Shown here: positions 36,301 to 46,289 of the stretch, one piece after another | Layout of the letters: each line of letters starts with the position of its first letter | Numbering within the stretch: the first letter of the stretch is position 1 | From: Potentilla sterilis | Lineage: Eukaryota; Streptophyta; Magnoliopsida; Rosales; Rosaceae | DNA length: 64,000 nucleotides | Assembly (NCBI GenBank): GCA_963682095.1 | Contig: OY821754.1 | Span: 25,891,853 to 25,955,852, forward strand | Reading direction: 5' to 3' | Made by a program: the position numbers and the translations under genes | Notes under the pieces: generated by a model | What the model was told of the DNA's origin: nothing | What the model saw: only the letters and a program-made list of their open reading frames with translations | Databases searched by the model: none

Positions 36301-36616
36301 GACAGAATATATGTAAAAAAAAGGATATATGTCCCCGTAGCACTTAGAAAGTCCATTCCCATCCCACACCTGAACCAGATACCACCAAAATCCACAATCA
36401 GCAGCAAAAAACTCAATCACTAATTTATCTCTACTTATCATGTTAAAAATATTTCTACGAAAAAAAAAATTGAGTTTCACCGCTTTTGTGAATTAGAGAA
36501 AATAAAAATTAGGGAAGAAAAAAAAGTGAAAGTCACGAAACTGTGGACATGAGGAAAGAGAGAGGGAGGCTTACGGAGGGAGAATCAGGGCAAAACGGGT
36601 TCATGAAGGCGTCCAT
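15301..36616 (-). CDS. ABCC13: ABC transporter subfamily C (MRP type), ABCC13-like, full length
   Basis: Thirty-six exons join in frame to 1,466 residues. Order: membrane segments at the N-terminus; a linker (LLQLPTDMDPCSCHDALF) just before the first transmembrane domain, which starts AYGWPYVRLGLLK; NBD1 at about 640-800 with GEVGSGKSS (Walker A), YVPQVPW, LSGGQ near 738-742, FILDD (Walker B) and THD; a second membrane domain (about 900-1210); NBD2 with GRTGAGKSS near 1263-1271, VPQTPF, FSVGQ near 1365-1369, LCLDE near 1387-1390 and IAHR. NBD1 has Asp after the Walker B Asp and NBD2 has the catalytic Glu, the usual ABCC asymmetry. ABCC proteins export glutathione or other conjugates, often into the vacuole; the substrate here is unknown. 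The start ATG is at 36616 and the stop TGA at 15301-15303. No disabling change was found. Confidence 0.93.
15958..16032 (-). pseudogene. Captured PH-domain gene fragment (AtPH1-like)
   Basis: On the minus strand the sequence LRWFVLKQGKLFWFKDSHVT is visible. WFVLKxGKLxWFKD is the beta-strand 2-3 region of the small plant PH-domain protein PH1. Only about 22 residues are recognisable, within GC-rich low-complexity sequence. It reads in the same direction as the transporter gene but lies in its last intron, so it is not an exon of it. Confidence 0.65.
16537..16770 (+). repeat. Minisatellite within the Pack-MULE-type element
   Basis: Seven or so copies of CTGAGGGTCAGTAGTATT are separated by variable spacers; some spacers share GGAGGACGG and CGGAGCTA. 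Confidence 0.8.
23431..23628. repeat. 99-bp tandem duplication across an ABCC13 splice acceptor
   Basis: Two copies (23431-23529 and 23530-23628) differ by about one base. The exon-proximal copy contains the acceptor and first bases of exon 24, so an identical acceptor (TTTCTTGCAG/GAATT) exists 99 bp upstream. Using the upstream one would give an early in-frame stop. Confidence 0.9.
30196..30560 (-). mobile_element. LINE 3'-end fragment in intron 11 of the ABCC13-like gene
   Basis: The minus strand can be read as WWGISMLWVV and MERNERFFEAYSGE, which resembles the very end of plant L1 zf-RVT proteins (W-xx-WxERNxRxF). The frame is broken and the fragment is short. Confidence 0.5.
30787..30916. 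repeat. 65-bp tandem duplication in intron 11
   Basis: Two near-identical copies in direct tandem, each containing AAAACTGTTTATCTTCC and GACTGTGCACGAGCATT. Confidence 0.9.
35378..35788. mobile_element. MITE in intron 4 of the ABCC13-like gene
   Basis: The ends are inverted repeats of about 100 bp: left GAGCCCTTCCACTAAGTGATCC, right in reverse complement GACCCCTTCCACTAAGGGATCC, both continuing with ATTTTGTCCATTTTAAGGGA. It is about 410 bp with no ORF. The short flanking ATA could be part of the target site. Confidence 0.75.
36243..36328 (-). other. Probable U12-type AT-AC intron (intron 2 of the ABCC13-like gene)
   Basis: This 86-nt intron begins ATATCCTTTT, the U12 5' splice site consensus, and ends CCCTAC. 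CTCCTTAAT, close to the U12 branch consensus TTCCTTRAY, lies about 14 nt before the end. No GT-AG pair in this interval joins exons 2 and 3 in frame as well. The predicted junction reads KCYGDILLGFGANVV. Confidence 0.75.
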
Positions 36617-37014
36617 TTCTGTGCTGCTTCAGTTTGCACAGAGAGAGAGAGAGAGAGAAAGCGTCAAAGGCTTAAAGCTGCGAAGTGCGCCATTTGCATG
36701 CACTTTAAAACACAAGTGATCAGGGGAAGTGTGATCGCACGTGGACGCCCACTTCTGATTTCCCAAGTCGGTGAGAATGAGAAACTGAAATTTCAGAGCA
36801 TAGAGGCTTCTCTTTTCATTTCTTTACATTGTGTCGTGTAATAAACTTTTTCTTTGGCCGTATTTGGTTTTGTTGAGTGTTTGAGTCGGTGGGTAGTCAG
36901 GTAGTGCTTTTCATGGGTCTCAGAATCGCAGAGTGACTTTGTAGTACTAAATATTTTTTAATCATTTTTCTTCGGTTTTTTATTTTTTCTGTTAACTCAA
37001 CTACAATTTTTTTT
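36617..37014 (-). promoter_or_regulatory. 5' UTR and promoter region of the ABCC13-like gene
   Basis: A GA-microsatellite (about 36643-36658) lies 27 bp upstream of the ATG. The ordinary promoter space is only about 400 bp long before the large MULE starts at 37015. No clear TATA box was chosen. Confidence 0.45.
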
Positions 37015-37160
37015 CGGCAAATGACAAAAAAAAACCATTTACATTCACTAATGATAATTACATCACTCCTTTTTTTGAAATGTTAAAAAAGTCAGCTCTA
37101 TTTATATCAAATGATAAAATTGTCTAATTATTTTATATCAAATGATAAAATGGTCAGAAT
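37015..37160. repeat. MULE left terminal inverted repeat (degenerate)
   Basis: It contains repeats of ATATCAAATGATAAAATTGTC-like words and pairs with the right end at about 50560-50681. Confidence 0.55.
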
Positions 37161-37630
37161 TTAGTTTTTTGTATGACTTTTTTACCCCTGGTTATAACTG
37201 CTCCACTCTTTTCTCTAACAGAACCCGATCTCACGCTATTTTCCTTTCTTGGCTCCCACGCTATATTCTTTCTTTCCTATTTGAATTCTGAATTTGCGTT
37301 CGTCCCGATCTCAATTATCTCCGCTGCCTCTTCCTGCTCTTGCTCCATCACTACCAGTGCTCAATTATCTCCACCGTCGACAAATCCTCCTCATCTGCGC
37401 GTCCTCGCCTACGATCGCCGATCTGGATTTTGATTTCATTTGTTGCCGCACTCGTCGTTTTTTATTTCATTTGTCGATTTTGATTTCATCAACTTTGATT
37501 TCATCTGCGCTGTCCTCCCCGACGATTGCCGAAATCGATTTCATTTGTCGCCTTTTCCTCTAGCTATTTCCCCTGACGTTCTCCGGTTCTTCGTCGCCTT
37601 CATCGACTAGGTCAGTTTCCTCATTTTTCT

Positions 37631-37632
37631 TA

Positions 37633-37674
<42 letters not shown>
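37631..37674 (+). repeat. (CT)n microsatellite
   Basis: A CT run near the left end of the MULE, in the probable 5' leader of mudrA. Confidence 0.85.
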
Positions 37675-37677
<3 letters not shown>

Positions 37678-38905
37678 TCTTGCATGCCTAATGAAACCGC
37701 TGCAAACTTCGATGAAGATTCGCAGCACTACTGAATAGAATTGGTATATACATTATATGATCTTTTTCAGTGATACAGAATTCGTATAAATATAACAAAA
37801 TAGATCTACGTTTTCAGTATGATGTTTATAGTCAGCAACAGGTACATCAGTAGTTACAGAATTACTTTTTATAGGTACTTTACTAGTTACATAATTCTTT
37901 CTTATTTGCTTGTAGTTACACCATTAGTTACATAAGCAGTTACATTTTATAGGTACATTACTAGTTACATGAAATTAGGTGTTTATAGTTACTTTTTATA
38001 GGTACATTACTAGTTACATTACATCAGTAGTTACAGAATTACTTTTTATAGGTACATTACTAGTTACATAATTCTTTCCTATTTGCTTGTAGTTACACCA
38101 TTAGTTACATAAGCAGTTACATTTTATAGGTACATTACTAGTTACATGAAATTAGGTGTTTATAGTTATTTTTTAAAGGTACATTACTAGTTACATTATA
38201 TCAGCATTTTTTTTCATTTCCAGTTACTTTTCCTTAAGAAGTTTTTTTCTACATATATTCATTGTGCAGCGGAACGTTGCCATTGCGGTGCAGCGGCACG
38301 CTGCAAAGTTTAAAAAAAATATATGAAATATATAAACTCTAGAAATCTTATAATGTTCATGTGGTGAATGGATTTGTCAAGGATAGTTACTGCTAGTTAC
38401 ATTTATAGTTACATTGCTATTTACTCTATACCCAATATAGTTACATGTACTGTTACAACAATAGTTACATTGCTAGTTACATTTATAGTTACTTTGTACC
38501 TAGGATAGTTATGTGCACAGTTGGCACTCCAGTTACACTGCTAGTTACATTGTAGGTATCTACTTAATATAATTTCATTGTGCAGCGGCACGCTGCCCTT
38601 GCGGTGCAGCGGCACGCTGCAAAATTGAAAGGAAATATATGAAATATATAAACTCTAGAAATCTTGTAATGTTCATTTGGTGAATGTATTTTTCTCAAGG
38701 ATAGTTACTGCTAGTTACATTTATAGTTACATTTACAAAAGCGATTACAAAAGCAATATACCATGCACAATTACTTTTTATAGGTACACTACTATTTATA
38801 TTATTATTCCTGGTTGCTTGTAGTTACAGAAGCAGTTACATTTTATAGATACATTACTAGTTACACTTTATAGTTATATTTTTATGTTTTGTTTTTGCAG
38901 GCGCA

Positions 38906-41900
38906 ATGGACTTTAACTACACAGCAAAGCTTGTATGTTGTGGTAAAGGAGCAGCAGTTTCATTCTCGGATAATTGCTCGTTTTTAGATTTTTGCAAGCG
39001 TGTAAGAGATCGCTATCCAGATTTGAATAGAATAGTCTTCAAGCTTCGATTTACCATCCATCCTGATGTTACAGTATATCAATTGGAAAATGACATTGAT
39101 ATGAAAATACTTTGTAGACTTATGTCACGTTACAACTCAGACCTTGTTGATGTTGATGTTTTATATGAGGATTCCAGTGTTTCTGGTTTAGAGAGTGTGG
39201 TTAGTAACAATTATATTGATGAGAGCAGTGTTTTGCTTGAGGAAAATCAGTATTTGGGTTGCTATACGCGGGAGGAGCCGAAGGTATATCGCACTCATGG
39301 CTGGGAGTCTTTTATTCATTCAGTGGGTCAGATTTTTGAGGGTGGGGTGGAAGATTTTAGATTGAAGCTGCGTATGTATGCTGTGGAGGTTGGATTTGAT
39401 ATTCAGTTTCTGCGGAATAATAAAGAAACTGTTGCAGCTTGTTGTTCCAAGAAAGTTTCTGACGGCTGTGGCTGGTTTGTGAAGGCATCCTTGTGCAGGT
39501 ACATTAAGTTCAGTTACTAAAGTTATAGTTACAATCATAGTTACATTAAGGTTAGCTTTAGTTTTGCTCTGTTACTTTTTGTAGCTACAATACTTGTTAA
39601 ACTTATAGTGACAATATCGGTCGCATGAATTTTAGCTTGAGTTTTGATATGTTTACTTTGCATGGTTGCACAAGTTGTTACACTTATAGTTACATTTTGA
39701 ACTGCATGATTTTCAGCTTTAGGTCTTATGTGTTACTTTTATTGTTATACATATAGTCACATTTTGTGGTGAAATCAATTTATTGGATTCGATTTTATTG
39801 TTACATACATAGTTACATTGGTAGTTACATGAACACTTTGTTTTATATTTGTGCAGGTTCAACGGTTTTTTTCAGATTATGAAATTGGTGAATGAGCATA
39901 GCTGTTGTAGTGTTATTCGTCTTCAGAGTAGTAGGATGATGGGTTCCAAGATTATAAAGTATGTGATGCTTGACAAGCTTCGAGAGAATCCAAACAAGAC
40001 GGCTGCAGATGTATGTCGAGACTTAAAAACTGATTTTGGAATAGATGTTCCTTATCGTACAGCATGGTATGGTAAAGAGCGTGCAAGGGAAGCTGTGATT
40101 GGTGATGAAGGAGATTCGTATTCTGAGTTAGTGTGGTTTTGTGAGCGAACGGTTGAATCCAACCCTGGTTCTAGAATCGAACTGAATATTTGCTCTGAAA
40201 CTAAAAGTTTTCAACGGATGTTTGTTTGTTATTCTTCTTGGATGAAAGGTTTTCTATCATGCCGACCCCTTTTGTTCATAGACGCCACATTCATCACCAA
40301 TAAGTATCAAGGTCAGCTTATTGCTGCAACAGCAAAGGATGGTAATCAAGGTACTTGTGTGACTTTCTTCACTTCCTTCTTTGTTCAATTTCTTGTGTGA
40401 CTTTGTTCAGCTTTCAGCTACATTATTTATTTCCATTTACCACTTCAGTTACTTTAATAGTTACAGTTTTCTGCTGAAAGTTACATTATTTTATTTCCAG
40501 TTACTTGTATAGTTACAAATTGCTTTTAGCAGTTATCCTGACAGTTACACTAGTAGTTACAGAATCAGTTACATGCACAGTTACTTTTGATAGCTACGAC
40601 AATGCACATTATCAATTGCATGACATGACCAGTTACTTGTGTAGTTACATAGTCACTTACATGACCAGTTAGTTGGGGTTACAAAAATCAGTTACATGGG
40701 TTGTTACATGACCAGTTATTTGTGTAGTTACAAAGTCAGTTACATGACCAGTTAGTAACTTGTTTCACTTTGTTCACTTTCTGCTACACTAATAGTTACA
40801 CTAATTGTTTCACTTTGTTCACTTTCACTTACTGACATCATTTTTTTTTTCTTTCCAGGTATGTATCCAGTAGCTTATGCTATTGTGGATTCTGAATCTG
40901 AAATCAATTGGACATTTTTCCTCCAATGCTTATCTGAAGAGTTGGCTAGGTATTCTACAAGGCGGGTCACTTTTGATTCCGATCGTAATAGTGGCCTTCT
41001 TAGTGCATATCCAAAAGTGTTTCCTAATAACCCTTTAGGATTTTGTTTTAGGCACCTTCTTAAGAATCTGACTCAATTGTATCCTAAGGATTGCTACCTA
41101 AAGCAGCGGATCCCGCAGTTGTTTATGTCTTGTGCTTATTCTCGCACACCGGATATGTATGAGAGCAATATGGCATTGTTGAGGGCAGAAGGTGGCAAAC
41201 CAGTTGAAGATTTTTTGAAGGATCTTCCGAAGGAGAGCTGGTGTGTGGCTTTTTTCAATGGGGACAGGTTTGGTGAAATGACATCGAATCTGGCAGAGTG
41301 TTTTAACAATTGGGTGTTGCCTTTGAAATGTCTTCCTATTGTTGAGATGAATGAAGGTATTCGTGTGAAGAACATGGAGATGATTTCTTCTCGAAAAGAA
41401 GAAGCAAAAGAATGGTTTTCTTTTTTGTGTCCGAAGATGGAAAAGAAGCTTAAGGAAAACTTGGCCGAAGGAAGACATTGGAAAGTTAGTAGATCAGATA
41501 CTAATCTCTATGAAGTTCATTGTCAGAAATATAGAGTTATAGTGAATTTGGCAACCTCATATTGTTCGTGTGGTGAATGGAGCTGTCATGGTTTTCCTTG
41601 TTCGCATGGTCTTGTTGTTATGCAAAATGCTGGTGCCTCAGTTTATTCATATGTCACTCCGTTTTACCAGGTGTTTTTTTCATCCTTGTTCATCTTGTTA
41701 GTTTATTCCCCTTTTTTTGTATAGTTACACTAGTAGTTACATATTCAGTCACATGAAAAGTACTGTATAGGTACATTACTAGTTACATGAAATTAGGTGT
41801 TTATAGTCAGCAACAGGTACATTACTAGTTACACAGTTACTTTTCATATGTACATTACTAGTTACATTTATTTTTCATGTTTGCTTGTAGTTGCAGCAGT

Positions 41901-42326
41901 AGTTACATAAACAGTTACATTTTATAGGTACATTACTAGTTAAGTGAAATTTGAAGTTTATAGCCATCAACATGTATGTTACTAGTTACACAGTTGCTTT
42001 TTCTAGGTACATTACTAGTTACATTATTATTCTTGTTTTCTTGTAGTTAATTTTGAGCTAATCATTCTCTTCTTTTTTGCTTCAAGGTGGAGAAATACCG
42101 TCAAACCTATTCTTATACAATCAATCCTGTTTCTTCTATTGCCAAGCCGTTGGAGCTTCCAAAGTCTAGTATTTTTGTACAACCACCATTCACAAGGAGA
42201 CCACCCGGAAGACCAAAAAAACAAAGGTTCAGAAGTAAGGATGAAGTACTGAGAAAACAGATAAAGTGCGGCAGGTGTGGAAAATATGGCAGGCACAACA
42301 GAACGAGTTGTAAAGATCCGATATAG
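38906..42326 (+). CDS. mudrA: mudrA-type MULE transposase
   Basis: Four exons (38906-39498, 39857-40350, 40859-41670, 42087-42326) join through GT-AG introns to 712 residues without a stop. The N-terminal third is a MuDR-type DNA-binding region (VYRTHGWESFIHSVGQIFEGG, AACCSKKVSDGCGWFVKAS). The MULE DDE core follows: LLFIDATF with the first Asp, TFDSDRNSGLL with the second, FCFRHLLKNL, then AECFNNW. A SWIM zinc finger (CSCGEWSCHGFPCSHGL) and a basic tail with a C-x2-C-x4-H-x4-C knuckle (CGRCGKYGRHNRTSC) complete it. It binds MULE ends and catalyses cut-and-paste transposition. All introns are full of GTTAC motifs. The frame is open, so the enzyme may be functional. Confidence 0.9.
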
Positions 42327-44805
42327 CGACAGTTACGCTGACATTTACATTTGTAGTTACGCTGATTGTTACATTATAGCTATTTATTATTCATGTTTGC
42401 TTGTAGTTACAGAAGCAATTTACATATATTCATGTTTGTTTGTAGTTACACCAGTAGTTACACCAGTAGTTACAGATACAGTTACTTTTGTTAGCTACAT
42501 TACTAGTTACATGAAACATCTCTTTTTGTCACTTTAATCAGTTATAAGATGAAACGAAAATGCACATAATCAGTTGCATAACCATTTAGTCTAGTTACAT
42601 AACCAGTTACTTGAATTCTTACAAGTCAACAATTTTAAATAACTATGAGTATATATAACATAGTTCCCTAAAAGCTTATGAAAATCATTGAACAGTCTAC
42701 TTAAACGACACTTTTCTTCTCCTATCTTGTATCGATATCCAACTTTTGTGATGATTCAGCAACTTCTTGATCACTTCAGCTCGAAACTTTGTAATATCTG
42801 GTTTGTATTCAAAATCTCTCTCATCGGCAAGCCTGTTCATGTAGTACATTACAAATGCGCCGCAATCTAATCTGTTTGCCAAAGAAAAAATCTTGTCAGT
42901 TACATATGTAGCTACAAAACAAAACCTGTTACTGTAAAAGTTAAATTACACAGTTACATACATAGTTACACAGTTACCCTGTCAGTTATATTATTAATTT
43001 CTAGTTACATCTTCAGTTACATTTTTTCTGTATGAGTTCTGTGCATAGACCTCAACTTATAAGTTGAAAAAAAACCTTTACTTACGAGTCGGGTTGTTGT
43101 TGAGGTGGGCTTTCTCCTTTTATTGTTTTGAACTTATGGATACTGATGTTGCTCTCTTCAATATTTGCTTGGATGTATCTGATCGTATTCACATCTTTTG
43201 CAGTGAGCTTCTTTTTCTTCAATATCAATTCTTCATGGGTGCTTGAATTGTGATACTTCATCCTAGAACCCTCGTTAAGCATTTCCTCTGCTTGATCTTT
43301 TACTGCCATAATCCAAATTTCAATCATTTTTGCCTGCAATTTAAGTGTCATAAAACAACCATGAGAAAACTAAAGAAAATACTTTCTCGTTGCATGCAGT
43401 ACATATTAGACTTGGTCAAAATCTGCTTACCATTTTTTTTGCATCTTTCCAAGTGTTGTCACGATTTATTCTTCTTGGCTGCAATGAGTCGAGGTGGAAA
43501 AATTGGGGCGGATCCGTTTGAAACATTAATAATGTGTGGTGAAATTGATTCTGATGTGTCATCGGGAAAAACAACATTGTTGATTCTCCTAAATGTTCAA
43601 ACAGCTTCTCGCACATGTAATAGTGAAGGTTCCTTGTATGTAGATTCTCCACCGAATGCTAATTCAAGCAAAACAGTTACACAAAAGTATAGTCAGCAAC
43701 ATGTACATTACTAGTTACAAAAACACTTACTTTTTATAGGTACATTACTAGTTACATTATTTATTATTTATTACTTGTAGTTACACCAGTAGTTACAACA
43801 GCAGTTACATTTTTTAGGTACATTACTAGTTACATGTAGTTAGGTTTTTAAAGTCGGTAACAGGTACAACACTAATTACACAGTTTGTTTTATATTGGTA
43901 CATTTCTAGTTACAATATTATTCTTTTTTGCTTGTAGTTACATTTTTCAGTTACATTACTAGTTACACCAGTAGTTACAACAGCAGTTACATGTAGTTAG
44001 GTGTTTCCAGGGCCTTACCCATGACAAGCTTGGCATACACCTTGGTGTAGGGTGACCTGAAGAATCATGTACATAATATTCGTCGTTCAAAACACCTCCA
44101 TAGCCGTCTATCACGTTCATTCCAATTGCTCCATTCTCTATCAACAACTCTTTCAGATCATGTTTTGAAATTTCCAACCCAGGCATCGTCCCTTTCCAAA
44201 CGAATTCCCTACAGAGACGAATTATAGTAAATATTAGAAAGGACAGTTTCGTTGCGAGTAAAAAAAAAAAGTTTAAACCGAGACTTCAAGTTTTTACCCA
44301 TCTGGAATAGTGTTCCATAATCTTGTCCATTTCCTCTTTGTGCTATCATCCATGAGATTAAAAACTGTATAGCTCGTCCAGTCCTCAATTTCTATGTGTC
44401 TAGGCTTAGGGATTTCAACCTCACTGTCGCTGATAACTTCTATTATATCTCCTTTTTCATTGATTTCATACTTCTTTTCATTAATATCCTTGCCTCCTTT
44501 TCCCTCTTGTTTGTCTATTTGCTGTTTCATCTTCTTTTGGAGTTCTTCTCTGTTCTTTGCTTTCTTCTCTCTGTCTTTCTTCACCTCTCCCCACCAATAT
44601 ATTTTTTTTGTATCCCTTGTCTTCACCCTTTTTCTGCTCTTAATCCGTGCTATATATGAGTATGAGTACAACCCCATCGACTCTGCAGTCTTGCCAGATA
44701 CTTCATCTATTATCTTCAAACGGATCTCTTCTTTCTTCTTCGGTACCACTTCCTCAGGATACATATAGCTGATAGGAGATGGTGTTGCAACTATTTGGTA
44801 ATTTT

Positions 44806-44958
44806 GCGGCTGAGCCTCCATGTTGCTGATTTCAGGTGCTTGTGGGGTTTTCTATTGCGGCTGAGCATCCATGTTGCTGATTTCAGGTTCTTGTGGGGTT
44901 TTCCATTGCGGCTGAGCCTCCATGTTGCTGATTTCAGGTGCTGGTGGGGTTTTCCAAG
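44806..44958 (-). repeat. Three 51-bp coding repeats in the ULP-like gene
   Basis: Each copy encodes a unit of 17 residues of the type KTPQEPEISNMDAQPQ plus a Trp. The last copy has a stop codon in place of that Trp. Confidence 0.85.
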
Positions 44959-45824
44959 ATGCCCAAGGAGAGATAATGCCTGGCATGAGATCAAATGTCG
45001 GCATTTCGGTCACTGGTGTTTTCGGTGACCATCTAGCTTCTTTGGGAATTGATTGAGGTGGAGATTGTACTTGTGATTTCATATTTTCCCCTGTGCAAAG
45101 TAGGGAACACTGTCAGTTACAACAACAGTTACATAAAACTAGAGTTATTAAATTAACAGTCCAGTTACACCAACAGTTACGCTAACAGTACAAGTCAGTT
45201 ACAAAAAAGTCACAGAGATAAAACAAGTTAATTAACTCATAATAGAGTACTATATTAAAAATATTAAGAACAAGCAATCACCTTTTTCCTGTGCCTCTTG
45301 TTCAATACTTTTGACAACCTCAGAAATCAACGTATCTATTTTTTCTGTTGTCGTGTAATCTGCAGAGTAAGGAACACCAACAGTTACTAATATAGTTACA
45401 TATTAAACAGACATAATATGACCAATTACACTGTGAGTTACATAAATAGAGATAGACCAACACCTACAGTTCCATGCCTTCTTCACACAGATGCAAATCA
45501 CAATTTTTTTTTTCATAGATAATTACATAATTTAGCATGGTAGATTTGATGAATTACATACCATTCTCAGTTTCTCGCTGTGCTGCCTTTTCCATATGAT
45601 CCCGCTCGATTTCTTCCATAAACTCCAACACCTCTCTTTCTAGATCTTCATCCATCGAGTAACCTGCAAATTAAGGAATATTGACAGTTACTAATAGAGT
45701 TACAACTCTAGTTACACTGACAGTTACAACTCTAGTTACACTTAACAGTTACAACTCTAGTTACAACTCTAGTTACAAAATTAGAAAGATAATCCCAACA
45801 ATAACAAAAAAGTTTTGAGATTAC

Positions 45825-46289
45825 CCTCCTCCTCTGCCTTTTTCTGTCCATCTTGTTCAAAAGTTTCCTCTAGATCTTCATCCCTTGAGTAACCTGCAAA
45901 TTAAGGAATATTGACAGTTACGGATAGAGTTACAATCTAGTTACACTGACAGTTACAAATCTAGTTACAACTCTAGTTACAAAATTAGAAAAATAATCCC
46001 AACAATAACAAAAAAGTTTTGAGATTACCCTCTTCCTCTGCCTTTTTCTGTCCATCTTGTTCAACATTTTCCTCTAGATCTTCATCCATCGTGTAACCTG
46101 CAAATTAAGGAATATTGACAGTTACTGATATAGTTACAACTCTAGTTACACTGACAGTTACAACTCTAGTTACACTTGACAGCTACAACTCTAGTTACAA
46201 AATTAGAAATTTGAGATTACCCTCCTCCTCTGCCTCTTTCTGACCATCTTGTTCAACATTTTCCTCAGTTCCTTTCTGAATACAATCAC
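45825..46289 (-). repeat. Tandemly duplicated 69-nt exons of the ULP-like gene
   Basis: Exons 4, 5 and 6 are each 69 nt, in the same phase, and encode variants of EENVEQDGQKKAEEEG. Exon 7 starts with the same YSMDEDLE words. The flanking introns are copied too, giving a period of about 190-230 bp. Confidence 0.85.

Larger units (their letters stand above)
15301..36616 (-). other. ABCC13: Exon map of the ABCC13-like gene (minus strand, 5' to 3')
   Basis: Exons read from splice sites and frame: 36616-36575, 36369-36329, 36242-36155, 35988-35833, 35300-35169, 34807-34707, 34016-33953, 33122-32874, 32296-32227, 32113-32053, 31050-30963, 30182-30064, 29035-28938, 28526-28460, 27641-27524, 27409-27293, 26931-26851, 26693-26439, 25803-25702, 25613-25546, 24982-24851, 24740-24593, 24039-23750, 23433-23277, 22406-22231, 22156-22045, 21920-21867, 20640-20518, 19780-19682, 19234-19142, 18975-18865, 18793-18632, 18508-18321, 18151-17962, 17346-17179, 15381-15301. 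They total 4,401 nt. All junctions are GT-AG except intron 2. Walker A of NBD1 is split by an intron between exons 18 and 19. Confidence 0.88.

Noticed and set aside
44394..44768. Plus-strand hydrophobic frame resembling a membrane protein
   Set aside because: Shadow of the Lys/Glu-rich exon 9 of the ULP-like gene; complement of Lys/Glu codons gives Phe/Leu/Ser.
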